From assembly GCA_037576195.1 (NCBI GenBank), contig CM075102.1, positions 25,912,745-25,976,744 on the forward strand: a stretch of DNA of 64,000 nucleotides, in the 5' to 3' direction. The position numbers and the translations under genes are program-made. Positions 59,000 to 64,000 of the stretch are shown in pieces. Origin of the DNA: Phytoseiulus persimilis (Eukaryota > Arthropoda > Arachnida > Mesostigmata > Phytoseiidae). Every line of letters starts with the position of its first letter. Position 1 is the first letter of the stretch. Below the pieces are notes generated by a model. It was given only the letters and a program-made list of their open reading frames with translations. It was not told the origin of the DNA and made no database searches.

Positions 59000-61900
59000 C
59001 ATCCTCCACAGTCAGCCAGTCACAATGGGAAGCGTTGTGGGACGTCGTCGCTCTCTGCGTCAGACTCTAGGATGCAGGTGCATCGGCTGAGGGCAGCGGC
59101 CTGAGCGGCGGCAGGGAACAAGCGGCCCTGCGCGCTTGGTGGCACACCTTTGTAGCACCGAAAGACCTCGATTGCTAATGACTATTGCTGTGTCTGATCA
59201 CATCGATCCGTCGATCAAAAAACCTGATAGTCCGACCGACTCTCATTCCTCTGAAAGTCTCAAGGGAGTCAACGTTATATCATTGGAAGGCTCGGACTTG
59301 CATCTTTTCGCTGCAGAAATGAACTCCGGGAGCGCAAAAAGGAATTTCGCGTTATGGAGAGCTTTTTCTCTTTTTTGAGAGTTGGTTTCCGTTTGGGGGA
59401 GGGCGGCAACGGAAACTCCCCTACAATCCGGTTTCGAAGCCTGACCAAGATCTGCCTTTGACCAATGTCTTTTGTTATTTCTTTGCAAGGCCAGATCTTC
59501 CCGCATTCCCTCGGGACCAACCTCATGACGGGACCGGAATCAGGCTCAATGCCTCATTCTGTCATTTGGATTCGTCATTCAAACGAATCCACCACATGGT
59601 TCCCCACGCCGTGGACGTCTTCGCTCAGTGGAGGCGAGCGGGCACAGAGAACGACGATGACAAATTTTTGGGAAACTAAGCCTCGTTGGAAATACTCGAT
59701 GCACACGTATCGTTGGATCAATGGGAGGCTGCGTTTTCAGCATGAAAGTGCCGCACGAGCCGCTCGGTTTGGTTTTTCCGTTTGGGTTTCCCAGAGCTTG
59801 TATCAGGATTTCCGTCAGCGTACTCCTGCGATAGTGAGGGCAACTGATATACGGGGAGTCCAGCAGCGGGAAGCATAGCAGAGTATTCTCCGAGCCTTGC
59901 CGAGGTACTTTAGCACTCGAACCGGAACGTCGAGGACGAGCGTACCTTCGGAAGAGGGTGACCTGTTGCCTTCTGGGGGATCTCTTCCTTCACACCCAGA
60001 ATCCACATGCGGTGCGGATCGTTGAGACGCTCCGGTCATCTAGTCGATTAGTATCCCGGAATTTCAGCTCCCCTGGCCCATACAATGGAATATGCGAGTT
60101 AGTTTTTTTTTCAATGTTGGGGCAACATTCCACGGTATACTACAACTGGAATCACGAGGACTCGGCACAGATTCAGTTGATTGAAACCCCTCCGTTCACG
60201 GGAGTTTCTCATTCGTCGAGAACAGGAGCTCAATCCGAGCTCCTCCTCTCTGTCACGGTTAAAACGCCACATTGTTCGGGTGTCACTGGCTCACGGTTCG
60301 GATACGTTCCGGTGAGTGAGCCTCTCCGCTGCCCACATCCTATCCGCCTCTACTGCTTGTGTTGCTGCTGCTGGCTGGTCGTTCTATTTATCTGTGTGTC
60401 TGCGCGCCTCAATCATCGTTACGTTATGCGGCCGCTTGGCCACATCTTTCATTGTGTGCTGTTCCGCTGGCGGTGTGAGCCGTCGTTTGGTTTCTGTGTT
60501 TCCTCACACGAAAGGAGGAGCGTCCGTCACTTAGGGCCCGCTCCCTACCGGGCTACGTCAGACAATGGAGGGCCAACCCAGCAGCCAGCACAAAAGAACA
60601 GGCACCGCCCAGTCTGAGAGAGACTTTCAGCCCTCCTTCGACGAATTGTTCTCCTGGCAACCGCCGCCGCCCGAGAGCACGACGGGAGACTGACTGCTCA
60701 GGAGAATAAAATGAGAAAGGGACAAACTCCGTCGGGGAGAAGAATGCCACGCGCTGCACGGGCTCTTGCGGTGTACGCAAGCCCGTTCGAATTGAATCTG
60801 GCTCAGCGCCTTCCGAACGGGACCGGCGGAGTAAACTAGGAGGAAGCACTTGGCTTCTCATAACAGCAGTGGGAAGATACATCGAATGCTCACGGCGCCC
60901 TCCTGCTCCTCCTGATTTCAACCCAGGATTTTATCTGGATCCTGACTCCCTTTCCTTCTCGTCCCTCTCGCCGCTAGCGGACGACGCACAGCGCGACGTC
61001 CACCGTTGCTTCTTCCGAAAGGGCCAGTCGCGCACTGACTCGGCCGCAACCGACGTTTTTTCGCTTCACGCGCGTTTTGACGTTTCGGCGCTCTTTCTCG
61101 GTTCTCTGTGGACGAAGAAGGAAACCTCGAAGGACAACATTCTGCGCCATCGAACCAAGTTCTCCTAGTGCGAATAGGTCTGTGCACTCGGAAAGAAGTT
61201 CGGAACTTTGAAAGAACTTCGCGCGGTCGAACAATATTTTTTTTCCCAACAGTTCTCAGAGCTGAATAGTTGCAGTGGTTGAGTTTATTTGTGTCCTCTG
61301 GAGAAGAGAACGAGAATCGACTCGGGAAGCTTTTCATCAAGGTGAGTGGTAACAATCTGAGATGTGAGCTCCGAAGAAAAGATTCCCGATGCGACCTCGT
61401 CGCTGAAAATCCCTCAGCTTGGAAGAACGAAGACTCCTCCTCTCGGAAGGATCCGAAAGTCGCCGTTTCCATTCACAATCGTGAACTGGAGGCTGAGCGA
61501 ACCGTCGTGGCTTATTTCGGATCGACTCGCGAATGGGAGGGGACGGGGGTCGCGAAGAAGTATTCACTTCGATGTTTTTCGTTTTCGTTCCGATGTCGTG
61601 AAGCATGCATCGGCAGGATTGTCTAATTTACGACATTGTAGTGAGCGGAGCCTGTTTCAGAAATCGATCCTAAGTACATTTGATGTCGCCATAAATTATA
61701 CGAGGAGACCGGGAGAGTGAGTTAGAGAGAGAGAGCGAGAGAGTGAGTGATCGAGCAGAAAAACCGAAGTAAGACTATTAATTGCTGCTCGAGCACTGTT
61801 CAATGATTCTCATCTACCGTGCTCACAACTTGTTCATCGTGGCGGAGACGAGGTAAAACGGGGGCAGGATCTAATCTTGGTAAATTTTCGTCCCGTCTCA

Positions 61901-64000
61901 TTTATGTCTCCTCTACGTCAGCGTCTGTTAACGTCGCAAACTCAATCAGCTCGACAAACATCACAATCAACAGATAATCCTGGCTATTGTATCTGCTCTG
62001 GATCACCTGCTCGATCAAATCCGCACACCTCAGCGGAGAGAAATTTCCGAAGAGTCCTGATCTACGTGCTTCCATTTCGAACTCGAACTACTCGATTCGC
62101 TCCGATCCGAGAGGCGATTTCATTGATGCCTCGCCGCGTGCAACCCTCGAGCGGCTCATGGAAGAGGAAACCTTTGAGATTAGAGGAGCTGTTCCAGGTC
62201 CTCATCCAGTCGGTTCCTCGCGAGGAAGCGTTCATAAATCATAAGGCTTGTCAACGAGGGGCTAGACCACCCGTCGACCCACCTTCGAGCGATCCGCTAC
62301 CGTCGTAAATGAGACCGAACTTCATTCCATCGAGACCAAAGTCCAGCGGACGATGCGATCTCATCCCTTTGACCCAGCTGTCGAGCAGGCGCCGGTGTCG
62401 AAGAGGGCGGCGAGACAATCGGCGAGGAATTTCCGTTCTCGACAACAGGCCGTTAGCTGGCTAGCTATTCGAAAAATTCCGCTCTGGTGTTGAAGGAGTA
62501 CCGTCAAGTAGGGGATGGACTGAAGATGCTTGAGAAAGACAGATGCAAATAATCTTCTCCGACGATAAGAGTGGGTAGTTGATCAGCAACTGTTTGTCAC
62601 CACTGTTGGATATTGTTGTCAGAAGACTTTATGCGTCGACGACACAGCGCTCGATGACGATGTTGATTGTAGCGCTGCGACTCCACCGATGAAGACGGCG
62701 GCGCTTCGCTCACATTGTCGTGCCTGCGTACAGTCTCGCACGCGAACCGCTACAGGGACGGGGACCCCGGAATCGATGAAGTTGCCGAATCACTGGGAGG
62801 ATGCAGGAATTCTGCGGACAACCCGGTTGGCGCGGACGAATGCCTAAGGAAGGAGCGATGCCTCACCATCGATCTTTCTACGGTTCAAGCATCAGAAGAA
62901 CCGCCACAAAGACGACGAGATCCACCGGGTCAAAAGAGAAATCGACGAAACCAGAATCGCTCAGTCAGGACGACAGTTTGTTTCGATGGTTCCCTATCGT
63001 CGAGTGGTTCCTCTAGTCGCACAAAGTCCAGCTGGACAACGATGGAACTCGACCGCCGGGGAGCTAGGACAAGAGCGGGGTTTCCGATATCTTCATTCAA
63101 TCTGTTGAGTTCGAACTCAATTTCCGACCGAAGGGAGAGTTGTTTACCTCGATCGCTCGGTTCGATACCGTCAGGGACGTTGTAGAGCTCTATAGGCCTT
63201 CCCTCCATGTCCTTTTTGATGCATCGCTTGTTTGAAGGAATACTACGAAGCGGCACAGACCGTAGAATGTACGTCCCTCGAGTCGGCTCATCGTTCGGTA
63301 ACAAGGCGCACAGATCGATCATCGTCCCGATTGAGTCGAATATGAAATCAATGTTCTTGTGCTCTCATTCTCTGAATTCTTTTGTTTCAACGGCCATTAT
63401 GAGACAGTGTGGCCCTCCTGCCGACAGCCGAGGCAACGCGGGCAAAGACGAGCCGATCCATGTCGGGCCAAGACATGCCAAGCCCAGAACGTCTCGACTG
63501 AAAATCCATACTTTGACGGTTATTGTTTTCGTCGGCAGAAAAAAAAGTGTTACATCGACCATTATCATTAGCGACCATATCGACAGAATCTGAAACCGTA
63601 CCTTCGGAACCTCACCTGAGAAGTCGAGCTGCAGTGGACGTCCGGGCTGCGTTATCGGATTCTTCCCCGGCGGATTCAGCGGCAAAACTCCGTTTGGTGC
63701 TCTATCATCCTCACTGTTCGAAGCGATCGCGGAAAACAGCCGGAGTTCCTTGACGCTCGAGGCTTCTGGGAGCCGCCGAGCCATTTTACGAATGAGAGAA
63801 TAGCGTTAGAGGCGGTTCAGTACAAGGTTCTCGTGTCATCGTTGTTAGCGGTCGCCGTCGGCTCGCTCATCAGTGCTGGCTTCTTTGCTTTGTGCTGGTC
63901 GTTTGTGGCGGTTTTTGTTGTAGAAGGAGCATTTTTATGCAGCATGGTGAGACCAGATTTAGCTCATCATCGTCGGGACAGAGGCACGGCACAGAGCCTA
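59000..64000. other. Right end of the window: only weak coding candidates
   Basis: The longest frame is 59958-60617 (+, 219 codons). It has many cysteines and tryptophans but no motif, and a frame of this length can arise by chance here. Better composition is seen at 62270-62505 (+, SATVVNETELHSIETKVQRT) and 63322-62935 (-, YNVPDGIEPSDRGKQLSLRS). They lie on opposite strands and neither could be joined to other exons. The last 170 bases (+) encode a hydrophobic run that may be the edge of an exon cut by the window. No product is proposed. Confidence 0.3.

Noticed and set aside
59958-60617. 219-codon open frame on the plus strand
   Set aside because: Length alone is compatible with chance in 64 kb, and its composition is unusual (many C, W, H). 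I saw no motif, no splice logic and no conserved start context.
60918-61472. 184-codon minus-strand frame
   Set aside because: It is arginine- and serine-rich with no recognisable family, and overlaps other open frames. It looks like a composition effect in a GC-rich stretch.
63359-63571. Cysteine-containing plus-strand frame that resembles a small secreted inhibitor
   Set aside because: The cysteine spacing does not fit Kunitz or TIL domains and there is no signal peptide or splice support.

Overview
This is a window of eukaryotic nuclear DNA, most likely from an arthropod. A mite or another chelicerate is my best guess. The evidence is spliced genes with short GT-AG introns, near-balanced base composition, an animal NALCN-type channel, a W(X6)W-amide neuropeptide precursor (an arthropod-type family), short AACCT runs, and small inverted-repeat transposons in introns and spacers. 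The species assignment is inference. No bacterial, organellar or viral gene is evident, and I saw no tRNA, rRNA or CRISPR.

Layout. 1-7.4 kb is gene-dense: a non-autonomous hAT-like element (296-507), a two-exon acylphosphatase (minus), an inverted-repeat element carrying AACCT repeats (2644-2891), a six-exon ZW10 kinetochore/vesicle-tethering gene (plus, 3163-5545), and a two-exon SLC35A-type nucleotide-sugar transporter (minus, 5808-7415). The last two converge tail to tail. 9.9-22.8 kb holds one gene, the sodium leak channel NALCN (Drosophila narrow abdomen orthologue). I traced it through 25 exons with continuous phase to a 1923-residue protein with the EEKE selectivity filter. 22.8-37 kb is mostly non-coding, with a nested transposon (26.9-28.3 kb), the three last exons of an unidentified minus-strand gene (28.5-29.3 kb), and scattered coding-like pieces on the plus strand (31.7-32.4 kb).

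37.1-37.6 kb (minus) carries a compact three-exon gene for a secreted precursor of 111 residues with two amidated W(X6)W peptides. I read it as an allatostatin-B / myoinhibitory peptide (MIP) precursor. 41.4-43.0 kb (minus) has long coding-like open stretches that I could not join into one frame. 45.9-47.7 kb (minus) holds a five-exon gene, fully phase-consistent, for a type I membrane protein of about 434 residues that I do not recognise. From 47.7 kb to the end I find only simple repeats, one perfect long hairpin (52.14 kb), and weak coding candidates.

The genes do not form a pathway. NALCN sets neuronal resting excitability and MIP is a neuropeptide, so both are neural, but nothing in the sequence shows that they are co-regulated. 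Splice sites were placed by eye from GT/AG, phase and family conservation. Exon edges without a conserved family are less certain.
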